This document shows, piece after piece, positions 34,883-47,401 of a DNA stretch of 64,000 bases. The DNA lies in NCBI GenBank assembly GCA_029379385.1, contig CM055605.1, forward strand, positions 14,791,001 through 14,855,000, read 5' to 3'. Both the position numbers and the translations under genes were made by a program. Source of the DNA: Quillaja saponaria. Its lineage: Eukaryota > Streptophyta > Magnoliopsida > Fabales > Quillajaceae. Under the pieces are notes generated by a model that saw nothing but the letters and a program-made list of their open reading frames with translations, did no database searches and was not told the DNA's origin. Position 1 is the first letter of the stretch. Every line of letters begins with the position of its first letter.

Positions 34883-36185
34883 ATATATAAAAAAGTGAAG
34901 AATGAAAATATAAATAGTATTTGAGTTACCTTTCCATATTTCATTAAGAATAATGAAAGTTAATGAATATTAATGATATCTATTTTTTTCATTTTATACA
35001 TTAATAGCAGATTATGATTTGTTTTACTAAACACAATTTTAATTACTTTACTACCCACGTTAACTTTTATAAAAGATTTGTCAAATAGGCTTTCTATGAT
35101 TTTTTGACAGTGATTTTTTCACAACAGGAAAGTCATAGCATTACCAAACCAAGCCTAAGTTCACTAATGAATTTGAGGGGTAGTATATACAAATTTGGAA
35201 TGGTTATTGATGATGAGCAACTAAAAATGTATAATTTTAGTGTATGAGAATATGAATTAGGGCCCATATGTAACTTTATTTGATGTAGCCTGTCCTTCAC
35301 TACCAGAATGCTCGTCAGAGAAACGGCTTAGGGGTTTCTCTGCCATGCATCCCCATCATTTTTTATGGCCTTTATCTTTTGACTTTATTTTGATTTTGTC
35401 CCTCCACTAATAGAAATTTTGAACAATCCAAACACACACTAAAAACAAATGCCCCTTTTGGCAAATAATTTATACATAAAATATGTTTTTCAAAACATGG
35501 TCATAAACCATAGCTTTTGTGAAACCCAAAAACACACTAAGGTACTATTAGGATTGGCATCCTAAGATGCCGATGCAGCCTATTGGCATGCCACGACTGG
35601 CATCCCACGGGTTCCAAGACGTAGTTTCTCCTCTTTTTTTTTTTTTTTTCTTTTTTCCTTTTATGCCCTTTGTCGTCCAATTTTATTCTCTTTTTATCAT
35701 TCCAAATATATCAACTTAAACCAACAAAATTCACTCTAATTAGGGACTTTAATTTTTGCTAATTTGCACACAAATTTAATTCTCAGGTCATTATCACTTT
35801 GGACAATCTAAACACACGATAAAATGTGGCAAGGAAGAGACCATGGTGACCATGGTCTTAAACCATTGTCCTTGCCTCCAATCCATAGTCATTGCCATCA
35901 ATCCAAATAGAGCCTTACATGGCAATATATTGTCTTAACAATCATAATTCATCAACAAATTTTTCCTAGATGTTGTTGATTTTTGTTCTATTCAATTAAT
36001 TTCTATTTTATACGAAATAATTTTTTTATAGATTTGTCATTGTAAATAAACAAAATAGTATAACACAAGGATTAGGAGGGTTTTAACTTTACCAGAGGAA
36101 TTTTTATTCTCATTTTATTCTTTCTTTTTCCCAAATTAACATAGAAAACAGAAAAAAATAAAAAAAATAAAAAATAAAAAATAAA
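34883..36185. other. AT-rich intergenic sequence
   Basis: No gene. At 35298 the phrase CACTACCAGAATGCTCG is followed by a TTTCTCTGCC motif. It looks like a possible CACTA terminus but has no partner. A short GC-richer patch with GGCAT repeats is at 35550-35620. Confidence 0.4.
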
Positions 36186-36300
36186 AATAAAAACAAAAAC
36201 AAAAACAAAAACAAAAACAAAAACAAAAACAAAAACAAAAACAAAAACAAAAACAAAAACAAAAACAAAAACAAAAACAAAAACAAAAACAAAACAAAAA
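36186..36300. repeat. (CAAAAA)n microsatellite
   Basis: About 17 nearly perfect hexamer units of CAAAAA run from roughly 36190 to 36297, preceded by A-rich sequence. Apparent FVFVFV or LFLFLF frames on the minus strand are artefacts of this repeat. Confidence 0.95.
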
Positions 36301-36829
36301 CTTAAACTTGAATTCAATTAATATCATGAAATTAATTCATCAATGGTGAAGTTAGACAATTATTCACGAGTCATGAATGGGGAGACCAATGAGAAAAGTA
36401 GCGAGATATGACTGAAAAAGCAAGACCGGTTTTGCAGATTACAAACATGAGCAAGATTCTAAAGAAAGCATTGTGGAGGAAAAGAAAGATACATTAAGAG
36501 ATTAAGAGTTGCAGGGATGGAACGAGGAAGAGATTAAGAAAAGAATGGATTTTAGGATTTGAAAAGATAGTAAGAGATTGAAAAGAGTAAGGATGTTGGT
36601 AGTTGACAAGGAGAAAGATATTAAATGAAAAAGATTTAATTTTTTAATTAATGAAGGATAAACTTCGCCTAATAAATATATTGTGGATTTATAAACTTTG
36701 GTTGTGAAAATAACAACACCTTAATTTCTATAATTTACATTAAAATTTAATTACATTCTTATAGTTCAAAATAATGCAATCAAGTATTTATAGTTTCAAA
36801 ATTAGGTTATTTAATTCTATTAAAACTGG
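36301..36829. other. Intergenic sequence
   Basis: No supportable gene. The section 36345-36600 is purine-rich on the plus strand and less AT-biased, but every frame is short and unrecognisable. Confidence 0.4.
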
Positions 36830-37210
36830 ATTTAACTAGATGAATTGTACTCCACGTGGCTCTAAAGGTGTCTTGGTGACTTCAGAAAACTCTAATAATC
36901 AAGTCAATATAATCAAAGTAAATAAGCGATAAAGAGTATGGGTTGTAGATAACCATCTTGATTTACCTTTGGGGTTTCATCCTCTTCATATAAAATACAA
37001 TGGCTAATAAGATTATGTCACATGTCATAACATCAATTAGATAATTACAAAAATAGTTACAGTTAAAATAGGACATGATGTCATCTAATATAATATTAAT
37101 AGGATAATTATGGTGGTAGTTACAATTCGAATTAAACCATTATACATTGATCAGACAATGTGTAATAATATTATTGGATTTGTACAATTCGATATTATCA
37201 TTAGTCCTCC
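36830..37210 (+). repeat. Diverged direct repeat, copy 1
   Basis: It matches 39840-40097 in the same orientation. Shared phrases include AATCAAAGTAAATAAG versus AATTAAAGTAAATAAG, CTTGATTTACCTTTGG versus CTTGATTTACCTTTAG, and TAATATTAATAGGATAA. It could be an old LTR pair or two solo fragments about 3 kb apart; I cannot identify the family. Confidence 0.6.
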
Positions 37211-39839
37211 TAAAAAGGAGTTTATGGAGAGTGCAAACTTGAACTAGATGTTCAAGAAATGATGTTTAGAATAGGTGCTTAAAAATAAATGGAATATATA
37301 CCTGAGTCGTGTTTGCCATTTGTAGGGTGCAATTAATGCTATCACTGATATTATTCTCTGCTAGTATTAGTACTAATGTGATGTTATTCTGCTGTTTTTC
37401 AATGTTAAGATGTTTTTATCACTGATGTGATGCTATATGTACATGTTTTGCTCCACCTTATAATTTATCTCGCTCTATGGAACCTTATAACTACTTCACC
37501 TTATTACTCTCACATTTTTTAATGTGAACTGAGAAGTTCGAGCTTGCTGTGATATGAGTCTATACTGAATTTTTGTCTATGTAATAGGGTACTAATAAGC
37601 AGTGTATATAAATTGTATTGAAATAAAAATATACCTTACTTTGAGCAATATAGGTAAAAACCCGAGAATGTTGATGATGTCATAGCATTCTTGTGAAAAC
37701 TCGAGATTTGTTGATGTGTTATTGGCTTCCTAGCCACTAGTATTGTATAGGTCCCACCCTGAGTGTGTTTATAGACGTTCTAGCTATGTGTCATCTCTTC
37801 AGGCTCTTTCTCTAGGTCAGGTAAAATCCAGGTACCTTTGGCAATTTAGTATCCAGGGTCTAGTTGAAAAGCTGCTTATTGCCTCTCCTTGGGGTCAGAT
37901 TATTTTACCTGGACCTTTATAGTAGCAAGGAAGGACATATTTGATGTTACTCTTCTTAAAGACTATCAGCTATAAAGCTAAAAAGCTATGTATGTCTAGG
38001 TGAAAAGCTATTTGTTGGCTTTATAATCGAGGGCGATAACCTCTTTCGTGTTGAACAAGATGAGCTTATCTTATTCATGCAAGAAGATTTTCCTGCAACA
38101 ATTTTCATAATTGTGGTTGAAAAGCCAAGCTTAATAGAAGAGTTGTTAAATCCACATATGTAAAAATATCTTGTTGAAAATAATAATCAATAATATGTTA
38201 AAAATATAACTTTCATAACCTCTTGGTTTACTCTTCATGAGTGTTGACCATTCGAGTTTGATGATTTGATTATGAGCTGTATGTAGCTTGCAATGTGGGG
38301 GAAGAATATTTTCCTTTTGTTGTCATTATTTGACCTCCATATTCTTTATTCTTATATACTGACCTATATGCTAAACCACTTGAAAATGTTTATCAAGTAC
38401 TAAGTAATAAGCATATGACTCAGTCGTTAATTTACTCGAGTTTGAGAATATATAACAAGTATTTTCTATTAACTATAGTCAAAACCACAAATTCATTTAA
38501 ATAAATTCAATGGAGATAACAATCAAATACCAGCTGCTAAATACCAAATCACTAAGCTACCCTTTAAACACCAAATCACCACACTACCCTCCAAACACCA
38601 ATTATCACAAATGTAATATTATTCGATGGAAATAATTATTTTTAAGGGCCATTTGTAGGATGATAAGGGCGTCAAGGCCAAGTATATTGTAAATGAACTA
38701 ATTATTATAGGAAATCAATCCCCTTAATTAAATAATAATGTCATATTGTTCAATCAAATTATCGTATCATGTATAAGTGATAAGCTAGCCAATCTAAGAA
38801 TATCAATGTACTCTATATATTGGTGTCACTAGATTAGTCTTCGCTAATGTGGACAATTATTTTTGTAATTACGTAAATATAACATTCAATAAAATTTGGC
38901 CATTAGGTGGCTTGAATTCGAATAAGGTTGAACCGAACATAAATATAACATTCAATAAAATCTGAATGTGCAATATGCACTGAATCCAAATATATATTCA
39001 TATATATGCTTATTCCCACATTGATAAGTAAAAGATTACAATCAACAAGTATTTTAAAGTTATTTCAAAATGTTGGATGTAAAGCTATAAATTTAAGCAT
39101 AAAAATCCGTACATGCCATGAAGCAATTAGCTATTACAATCAAGTCTTTTGAGCAAGGCGTAAAACAAAACATACATGATGCTACTGGACTGCTTATTAT
39201 GCATATTGACCAAGTACTTGATATTTAATATTCATGTTAAACCATAACACAAAGACACAAATATTTTCAAATAAAATGAATTGAAACCTGTATTTTAATG
39301 TGGTTGAACTTGGGCTTAAGAAGTTCATCAAACAAGTTCACACTTTCATGCCCTTAAATTATAAAATGAACAAACAAAATATTTGCCTCTGCCCTCACCT
39401 TCTTCTTTTTCCTTTTATGATCATCATTGGACATGAAAAATTCCAGATACTAATCATATAATTGTTGTTAATTTATGAGCATTAATTTACTAATGCAGAG
39501 CAAGTACAAAATGAAATCTAATTTTTATTTTATTTTTTTGGTATCTTTGTTAAGCTGACTATTCAATTAGAACCACTAATGAAAAGTCGAGTCAAGCCAG
39601 AAGTCTGAAGCTAAGTCGAGAAATTGGAGTTGACCTTTGGAGCTCTAGCCTAGCAAACACATGGAGCCAAGGTAAATAGTTAGAGGTGGATCAAGTTGTT
39701 TTCAAGTTCGGCCTCCGGGAATCTTTTTCTTTTTCTTGCAAGTATAGTGTAATATTTGACTATCTATTCTGGTGTAAGGATTGGAAAACCCAAATCCTAT
39801 AAGATTCCCAAAGATGACACCAATGTTAAATATGGATTT
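37211..39839. other. Sequence between two diverged direct repeats
   Basis: No coding region is supported on either strand. If the flanking repeats are LTRs, this would be the interior of a thoroughly decayed retroelement. Confidence 0.35.
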
Positions 39840-40097
39840 GACCATCTAAGATGTCCATCACATGGTTCCTGAGTAGTTCTGGAGACTTGGGAAAACTCCG
39901 AAAATTAAGTGGGTATAATTAAAGTAAATAAGTTGAAAAGATGTAAAGAGTAAGAGTTGTAGAGACTAACTTGATTTACCTTTAGAGTTTTATCCCTTTT
40001 TTTATAGAAATAGTGGCCTCGATTAGATAATTATGGAGACAGTTACAGTTGTAATTGGACATGATAACTTTTGTTATAATATTAATAGGATAAGGTA
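39840..40097 (+). repeat. Diverged direct repeat, copy 2
   Basis: This is the second copy of the repeat described at 36830-37210, shorter and ending in AATAGGATAAGGTAGACG. Confidence 0.6.
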
Positions 40098-40253
40098 GAC
40101 GTAGATTATTTTAAATTTTTCTATAAGTTATTTGCGTTTGCCTCATGCAGACGCAATAAAACAAACGCAGAGATAGATAACTAGAGTTTTTTTAATTGTT
40201 ATTTTTATACCTCTAAATACTTGCTTCAAAAGAATTTTTTCTAGTGGCTAATA
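40098..40253. mobile_element. Possible right end of a CACTA-like element
   Basis: The plus strand ends at about 40253 in TTTTTTCTAGTG, which reversed is CACTAGAAAAAATTC, a typical CACTA terminus. Inside lie the short inverted motifs GCGTTTGCCTCATGCAGACGC and AACGCAGAG. In this orientation the element would lie to the left, not over the transposase at 41.5-43.6 kb. No left partner was found, so this is tentative. Confidence 0.35.
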
Positions 40254-40494
40254 TACAAAAATTAATCTATTATATTGTAACAATATTATTTACAATAGTA
40301 TAATAAATGAAAGTAAAATATATAAATCTAAATATTGGCCTCATCTCCAAATCCTAAGTCTTCATGATCATCTCCAACTTCTTCATCAGTATGACTCAAC
40401 TGCAAATGCCTGGATGTTGGAGGTGGAACATGAAATAATCAAAATAAATATGTTATAAATTATATACACTTATAAATTAATATGCATATAAATT

Positions 40495-41460
40495 AAGATC
40501 CAAATGGATTTCCATATTGTCCTACATTCTCATTCTTCCCTACGGTAGTTCCGGTACTCCCGGAATCCTAAACAGACTAGTTTTTATTGTTTTGCCTTTC
40601 GAAACCAAATTTGGCAAGTTTTTTCCTTGAAACTTAAATTTTGTCCTAAAATCCTAACAGTTAATCCAAATGGATTTCTAGATTTTTCTACAAGTCTTAT
40701 TTGTCCCCATGGTTGTTCTGATATTCCCAGAATCCTAAATGTACTTATTTTTGACCTTTTTACCTCTTGAAACCAAACTTGGCAAATTTTTGCCTTGAAA
40801 CTCAAATTTTGTCCTAAAATTTTAACCATTAATCCAAATAGATTTTTGGCCTTACTTACAAGTCTAATTCATTCCCACAATCGTTCTGGTACTCCCCGAA
40901 TCTTAAACGGGCTAGGTTTTTGAACATTTTGTTCCCCGAATCCAAACTGGGCAAGAAACTCAAATTTTCTCATAAAATCCTAACCATTAATCTAAATGGA
41001 TTTTCAGCTTTCTCTACAAGTCTTATTCATCACACGGTCACTCTGGTAATTCCGAAATCCAAAACTGACTAATTTTTGACCGTTTTGCCTCCTGTAACAA
41101 AACTTGGCAAGTTTTTGCCTTAAAACTCAAATTTTGTCCTAAAATCCTATCTATTATTCCAGATGGATTTCTGACTTTTCTTATAAGTCTTATTTGTCCT
41201 CACGGTCATTATGGTACTACCGAAATTTTAAATGTACTAATTTTTGACCATTTTGCCCCCCAAAACCAAACTTGGCAAATTTTTTGCCTTGAAACTTAAA
41301 TCTTGTCATACAATCCTAATCGTTGATCTAAATGAATTTTTAACTTTTCTTACAAGTCTTATTCATTCTTATGGTTGTGCCAATACAACCGGAATCTTAA
41401 ACTAGCTAGTTTTAGATCGTTTTTCTCCCCAAACTTAAACTTGACATGTTTTTGCATGTA
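40495..41460. repeat. Tandem array, six units of about 165 bp
   Basis: Units begin with a TNATCCAAATGGATTT motif near 40497, 40663, 40832, 40990, 41157 and 41324. Spacing is 159-168 bases. Each contains ACAAGTCTTATT, a GGNACTNCCNGAATC block, TTTTTGACCNTTTTGCC and AACTTGGCAAGTTTTTGCCTTGAAACT. The units are considerably diverged. The array lies directly 3' of the CACTA-type transposase gene and may belong to that element. Confidence 0.85.
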
Positions 41461-41529
41461 AATAAAAATAAACTAAAAATTTTGCATTATGAATATGAAA
41501 TTTAAATAATACATATCAAAGATGGTTGG

Positions 41530-43584
41530 GTTGGCGGTGTTAGAGGTGGTGGATAGACCCCAACTCTCTCTTAAATAACTCCTATTCAAGCTTCATCTGT
41601 TCTTGAGTGAATCCCATAGAAGATAGAGATGTAGCGGAGCTGTGAGCAGTGGTGGTGGAAGTTGCAGACCTGACTACTTCACCCAATACTTGTTGGGAGT
41701 TGATACAACCCCCAAAGTCGTAGATAAGTTCCTTCCTCTTGTGGCCCTCTAGCTTCAAGAAGAGAGCTGGGTTGCTCATGGGGGCAGAAGCTAGTGCAGC
41801 AAGTGTATTAGCACTATCCTACTACCTGGTGCTAGATTATCCTAGCTCTACCGCCTCTATCGCCTTAAACTTCTGTTGCAAAATGATGACAGGTTATGTA
41901 CATTAAAAAATAATAACAACTATGTAAAATAAAAAATGTTGATTCATACTTACACTAATGTCCTTTGACTTTGTGACAATGAAGTCACCAAACTTTCTCT
42001 TGTAAGTGCGGTTAAAAACCTCAACAACTGTGGGTTTTTGACCCAACACTTGCTCTTGTACAAACTTTTTAATATAGTATTAGTTAACAATATTGTGATA
42101 CAAATTTACAACTAATATTTATTAAATAAATTATTACTAACCAGTCACTTCTGGTGAATAGCTGTGTTGATGGAGCTGAAAGCATTCATATATGCTCATC
42201 ATCCAAGAGTGCCTGTGCAAGTTAGAGTTTTCCTACTTATCACACAAGGATTCTCACCAATTCTGTAAGATTCAATCTAGACGTCCATCCTCCTTCCAAG
42301 TGAATGGGCCCGATGGCTGCTTCATCTTTAATCCCGCAAGTAGCTTCTGGAAGGCATCGCTGCATCTCTTCATCATCACTACATCAAACGCAGCTCGAGA
42401 TGCAGCTTTCTCATCGGAGTAACCCTATACTGTCTCTGTACCATAAATTGCAAAACAAAAGCATGTTGTAAGTAATTTAATAACATATTAAAATGAAATT
42501 AAAACTTAAGCAATAATAAAATTGAACTTATCATAAAATCATTATAGCATAAGAATTTCTTGTCCTCCAAGAACTTTTGATATTGGAAAAGCAAACTTGG
42601 AAGGTGCTTCATTATTATACTAGAAATGGTAGTCGCCACCTTCGTGTTCTTGGGGTCGTCCCCAACGTATGCTCTACAATACAAACAAAAAGAAACAAAC
42701 AAAAGCATGTTGTACATAATTTAACAACATATTAAAATGAAATTAAAACTTAAGCAATAAAAAAATTGAACTTACCATAAAATCATTATAGCATAAGAAT
42801 CTCTTATTCTCCGGGAACTTTTGGTACTGGAAGAGCAAACTTGGAAGGTGCTTAATTATTATACTAGAAATGGTAGTCGCAACCTTCTTGTTCTTAGGGG
42901 TTATCCCCAACGAATGCTCTACAATACAAACAAAAAGAAACGAACGTTAGTAAAATACAAGGTATATGAATAATTGAATATAAAATTATAAAGATAACTT
43001 ACTTACTTGTCTCTAATTATGTGGATGAGTGGGCGATCTTCCTCAACTTTATGAGGAAGGGCAATCCTTATTCTTGCCTCTCGTCCTCTACAAGGAGCTC
43101 AAGATCTACCCTATGCTTGACATCTTGATTATGACCTGTAGCTGCAATACAAGTTAAGTTGTGTTAGAACAATAAAATTTATAAAAATTCAATAAAACAA
43201 AATTCATTATCAAAATTTGAAATTGTAACTTACGTGTCGGTGCAGATTCGGAGCTTGATGGGATTTTATCTAAGCTCACGTCAGAAAGGTCTCGAAGCTG
43301 CTCCTAGGATGGAGCAAGTACTAGAACACTGCGGGTGGGGCTGTAGAAGGAGTTGGAGGTGGAGGTGGAGTTGTAGAGGGAGCTAGAAGTACTTGAGCTA
43401 TAGAGGTAGCTAGAAGTATAGGAGTTGCAGATGGAGATGAAGCCACTATAGTAGATGGAGATGATGTTGGTATTGTAAATGGAGATGAAGCAGCTCTAGT
43501 AGATGGAGATGAAGCAGCTCTAGTAGATAGAGATGATAAAGCTCCAAGATGTCCTCGAAAGTGGGTGTGACATCCTTTAGGCAT
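41530..43584 (-). pseudogene. Plant CACTA (Ptta/En/Spm, Transposase_24-like) gene, broken
   Basis: Exon-like pieces lie in order on the minus strand. The first starts MPKGCHTHFRGHLGALSS and runs into a Ser/Thr/Pro repeat region (43584-43321). Then come a REARIRIALPHKVEEDRPLIHIIRD piece (about 43090-43010), two copies of one exon (42918-42776 and 42673-42532), and a piece near 42420-42180 with DEKAASRAAFDVVMMKRCSDAF. The last pieces read KPTVVEVFNRTYKRKFGDFIVTKSKDIS and NPALFLKLEGHKRKELIYDFGG. The second-to-last piece matches the conserved VExFxRTHxRK block of plant Transposase_24 proteins encoded by CACTA elements. Stops interrupt several pieces. The catalytic TNP2-like transposase is not seen. 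Confidence 0.65.
42475..42945. repeat. Tandem duplication of one exon with its flanking intron sequence
   Basis: Two units with a period of about 244 bp each contain the same exon, an acceptor (TTGTATTGTAG/AG) and the following intron start. The upstream copy has a normal donor (ATG/GTAAGT); in the downstream copy the donor is ATG/ATAAGT. Confidence 0.85.
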
Positions 43585-44482
43585 GACTGTGTAATAAACA
43601 AGAAGTAAACTTTAACCTAAAATACTAAGTCTAAGTTTAAGAAGTCCCAATTGAAAATGGGGAAACAAAAAAGTAAACCACATCTATACCCATCTAAAAT
43701 GTTTACAGCCAAAGCAACACAAACAATAGTTTGACCAACTAACAAGACTGATTTAAGTTTCATGGGCTGGTTTAAGTATATAATGACTTAAACCACAATT
43801 GCAAGAAATGACTTAAGCCACATTTTTAGAAATTGGCCAAGAGAGAAACCTAGACAAAGAAAGAGTTCTTGTCAATTCCTTCTTCTTAGCTGTGACCCCT
43901 TAGATTAAAGCAAAGGAATTTTTGTTTCAAAGACTCTCTCCACTGACAATTCTACCAAATGTAAGCTAGCATGTATCCCAAGGGTAGAATTGAATCCTTC
44001 AACTATTTCGAAAAGGTAAACTTTTTTTAAAAGGTTTTTGAACTGGTTAATTGTATGAATTATATCACTAAAGGCTTTTCGTTTGAAATAGTTTGCTAAT
44101 CATTTGTCGTTTCATGTGTTTGATTCGGAGTATCGTTTTGACAATTTGTGGAGGAACTCCAAGCGTCCTTACTAAACAATTAAAATAGCTGCATTAAGAA
44201 AGCTTCAAGAGATTATTTTTAATCTTTAGCTTTCATATTAAAAAATTAATTATATACCTATATTCTTGGTTTGGTAATTTTTAAATATTCCATTTTATGT
44301 GCATAGGATGCATAGTAACATCTTATACTAATAGCTTAGACTAACTGATTGGCCAGATCAACTATTAGCTAACAAACTTTGATCCCCAACTAATAGTAAC
44401 AAACTTTTATGTATTTACATTAAGGTCCTCACTTATCCACATAAAAGTACAAAATTAATATTTTTTCCATTATTATCTAACA
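43585..44482 (-). mobile_element. Probable 3' LTR of the gypsy element, degraded
   Basis: On the minus strand this follows the polypurine tract at 44484-44495 and begins TGTTAGATAATAATGG at 44482. The LTR probably reaches to about 43970 or further; its end is not clear, and 43585-43970 may be the upstream region of the CACTA gene instead. Confidence 0.5.
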
Positions 44483-46000
44483 AATCCTCCCCTTTACAGT
44501 GAACACTTGTCCTCTAGTGTTTGTGTTAAATTGATAAAATTTATGAGAAAACTGAGTCAGATCATCCAACTTGCATCCTTTGGAAAAATGTGTTCTCATT
44601 GGATACGGACCCGTGTTGTTGCCTTGTTATACTTCTTAATCACCCTTCTGTCAAGGATGGCTTGTTGTTGCAGTACAAGCTCTCCAATTTCTGAAAAATC
44701 TAGTAATGTAAATAGATAGGTGCACTTCCATTGTGTTGCTTCAATTTGGATAATGAAAAGTTGGGTGAATTTTAAAAGTAGATGTTTGTGCAAGCTGATA
44801 TGCCATTTTTTCCTAACTTTTTCAAGATTTGGAATGGACTATAATATCTGTATGCCAACTTCTGGAATAGTTTTTTGACTATTGAAAGTTGTTTGTATGG
44901 TTGCAACTTAAGGTACACCTAGGAGCCTTGTTCATATGTTTTGTCAATGCTCTTCTTATTTGCTTAAGCCTTCATTCTATTTTGGAACCAGTGCAGATGA
45001 TGTTTAAACAATCTAAGTGAGGCTTTCTTGGCAGTTAGTATTCTATTTATAGATTCATTAGTGGAATCACCTAGCCTATATGGAAAATGCAGGTGTGGAT
45101 GTCGCCGATACACCACTTCATAAGGAGTTACATGAGCAGTAAAGTGAAAATTGGTATTATACCAAAATTCTACTAATTGTAATCACTTAGACCATTCTTT
45201 ACGCGTATCCCTAAACATACATCTTAAGTAAGTTCCAAGACATATGTTAATGATCTCAATTTAACCATCAGTCTAGGGGTGGGAAGCTGTAGAGAGCTTT
45301 AGTTTAACCTCTTATAACCTCGTCAATTATGTCCAAAAGTTATTGAGGAAGATTCTATTGTAAATGGCCATGGGCAATGGGCAGTAGTATGAGAGTGTTT
45401 AGTTTTCTAACAAAGCACACAGTCCCTAATATGATGTCCAATTTCCTTCCTCATTCATTTCTAGTACAACACCTGCTTGATTCTGTTCAAGGTAGGTTGG
45501 TAGCCTAAGTGAGCTGTAACAACACTGTCATGAAAATAGTGTACCAATTCTTTTCTCATATTAGAATTCTTAACCACCACAAGCTTCCTACCTCTTCTTA
45601 GCTATTGATGTTCCTACTCATACTTGGAAATTGGGAATTGTTCTTCACTTTCTAAGAGATGAGTTCTTGTAATTGCTTATCTTGATCTCATGTCTGTTGA
45701 ATTATTTGAATTAAATAAATAAAGATTCCAATCATTGCCATTAACACTAGTATTTCCTCTACAACTTACTTCTTAAAAGGTTTCCTAAATAAGGTATCAC
45801 TAACCTTATTAGTGGCTTTTTTTCTATATTTGATATCATAATCATAGCCAACCAATGTTGTTAGGCTGGTTTTATAATTTTTTGCTTAAGAAGGTACTTT
45901 AAACTATGATGATATTTTTTAATTATAAAGTGCCTACCCACCAAATAAGAGGCCCATTTTCTCACAACAGATATAATAGCTAACATCTCCTTCTTATAAG
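44483..46000 (-). pseudogene. Gypsy chromovirus RNase H end, integrase, chromodomain
   Basis: Read on the minus strand from 46000, the pieces are as follows. The RNase H end is EKWASYLVGRHFIIKKYHHSLKYLLKQK. The integrase start is VVTAHLGYQPTLNRIKQ with a Cys-containing HIRDCVLC zinc-binding part. The integrase core has PQTD and KCTEWSK-like places degraded, then TPYEVVYRRHP. The GPY-type region reads FQILKKVGKNGI. The chromodomain has QAILDRRVIKKYNKATTRVRIQWE. A polypurine tract AAAGGGGAGGA (44484-44495) follows. Numerous stops and frameshifts make it dead. The element continues on the same strand beyond the inserted 46001-51247 element. Confidence 0.85.
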
Positions 46001-47401
46001 TGATAACTCTTAGAAATATAGTTATTTTACATCCTTTCACTTATATTATTTTAGCTATGTTCTAGAGTTTTAGTTTGTTTTTGCTTAATTTTTAGTCAAA
46101 TCCTAGTTGAAGTCCTTATCATATTAGGATAATGAATCCTAGTTGATTTAGGCTTAGATTAGGTGTTTTACATGACTTCTCACTCATATTAACTTTGTTT
46201 GTGTATTTGTAAAGTTTAATTCTAAAAGGAGTCCCATTGGAAGTTAAATTGGAAAAGCACTTGTGCTTAAAAGCCTCTACACTAAAGTGCCAATGGGAGT
46301 GCTAAGGCGCTAGAAATCTGAGGTCACGGAGCCAAGCCCACTGCCAGGGTCCAAAACTAGTTGATTTTTGAGGCCGTGATGCTAGGAAGTTACTGCTGCA
46401 GCACTTACTCGATTTCTAGTCTAAAATAAAATCAAATTGAGGGTTTTAAAGCCTATAAAAGAAGGACTACCTTGCGGATACAAATATACATAATTGGAGA
46501 CACAATTAAGCTTAGGTTTTCTGGAGAAAAAGGGGCCATCAAGAGTGCAAAGAGGTAAGAAGAGTTTTGAATATTGAAGATTGAAGACTGATAACCTATC
46601 GATTTTTTATTATTCAACTCTTTCTTTACTTTTCTTGTATTTTGTTGATATCTATATTATTTAAGTTTATGTCTACACTAAGTAGCACAAACTAATTTAT
46701 TCTCTAGGATTACAATTGAACTCAACATGTAGCTTGGTGGTTTTAATTATTTATTGATTGCTTAGGGTTTTGGTATATATATATTGTTTATTTCATTCGA
46801 TGCTTAATGCTTCTAGTTGATTAGCTACTAATTAGATTGATGTGGTAAACCTTAACAATCTTGGGAAAGGGAGTTTAGGTTTAGCCTTGAGTGATATAGC
46901 ACTTGTTTGAATTCATTCACATGATTGTTTGAATTTAATTCATATATAGGATAAGAATATACTTATATACCTTGTGTAGCCAATTAAGGTTTGATCTTAA
47001 TAAGTTTTGCTTAACTTAAATTCTCATAGAAATATAGTGAATTGGTTAAGTGAGATATATATTTATAAGATATAGGAATATACTTATAATTGAAATAGAA
47101 CCCTAAGTTAATAATTTTATAATATAACTAAGCATGATAAGATAATATTAAGTCAAGTGAAATGTTGAGGGAAATTGTAATTCTTGGCCTTTATCCATTG
47201 AAAGCTCTAGTTTAATTTGTCATTAGTTAGGTTTTAAATTAGATTTTTCTACCATAATTTTTTTTGTTTGAATAAAATTAGGATTGTGTTAATTTTAATA
47301 CTTAGCTAGATATTAGTGACAATTTCTAGTTAAACGATATTCTACTTACTCTATATTACTTAAGGACGATACGTACGCTTGCATAGGTAAAATTTATGTT
47401 A
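46001..47401 (+). mobile_element. 5' LTR of a non-autonomous Athila/Tat-like retrotransposon
   Basis: It starts TGATAACTCTTAGAAATATAG and matches 49798-51247 throughout, with about one difference in eight by eye, so the insertion is not recent. It ends at about 47401, shortly before the primer-binding site. A GC-rich patch lies at about 46290-46410. Confidence 0.9.

Noticed and set aside
36072..36327. Minus-strand frames encoding long FV, LF or CF dipeptide repeats
   Set aside because: They are translations of the (CAAAAA)n microsatellite in three frames, not proteins.
35298..40253. A CACTA element running from CACTACCAGAA at 35298 to TTCTAGTG at 40253
   Set aside because: The two ends do not match each other beyond CACTA, no target duplication is visible and no transposase lies between.
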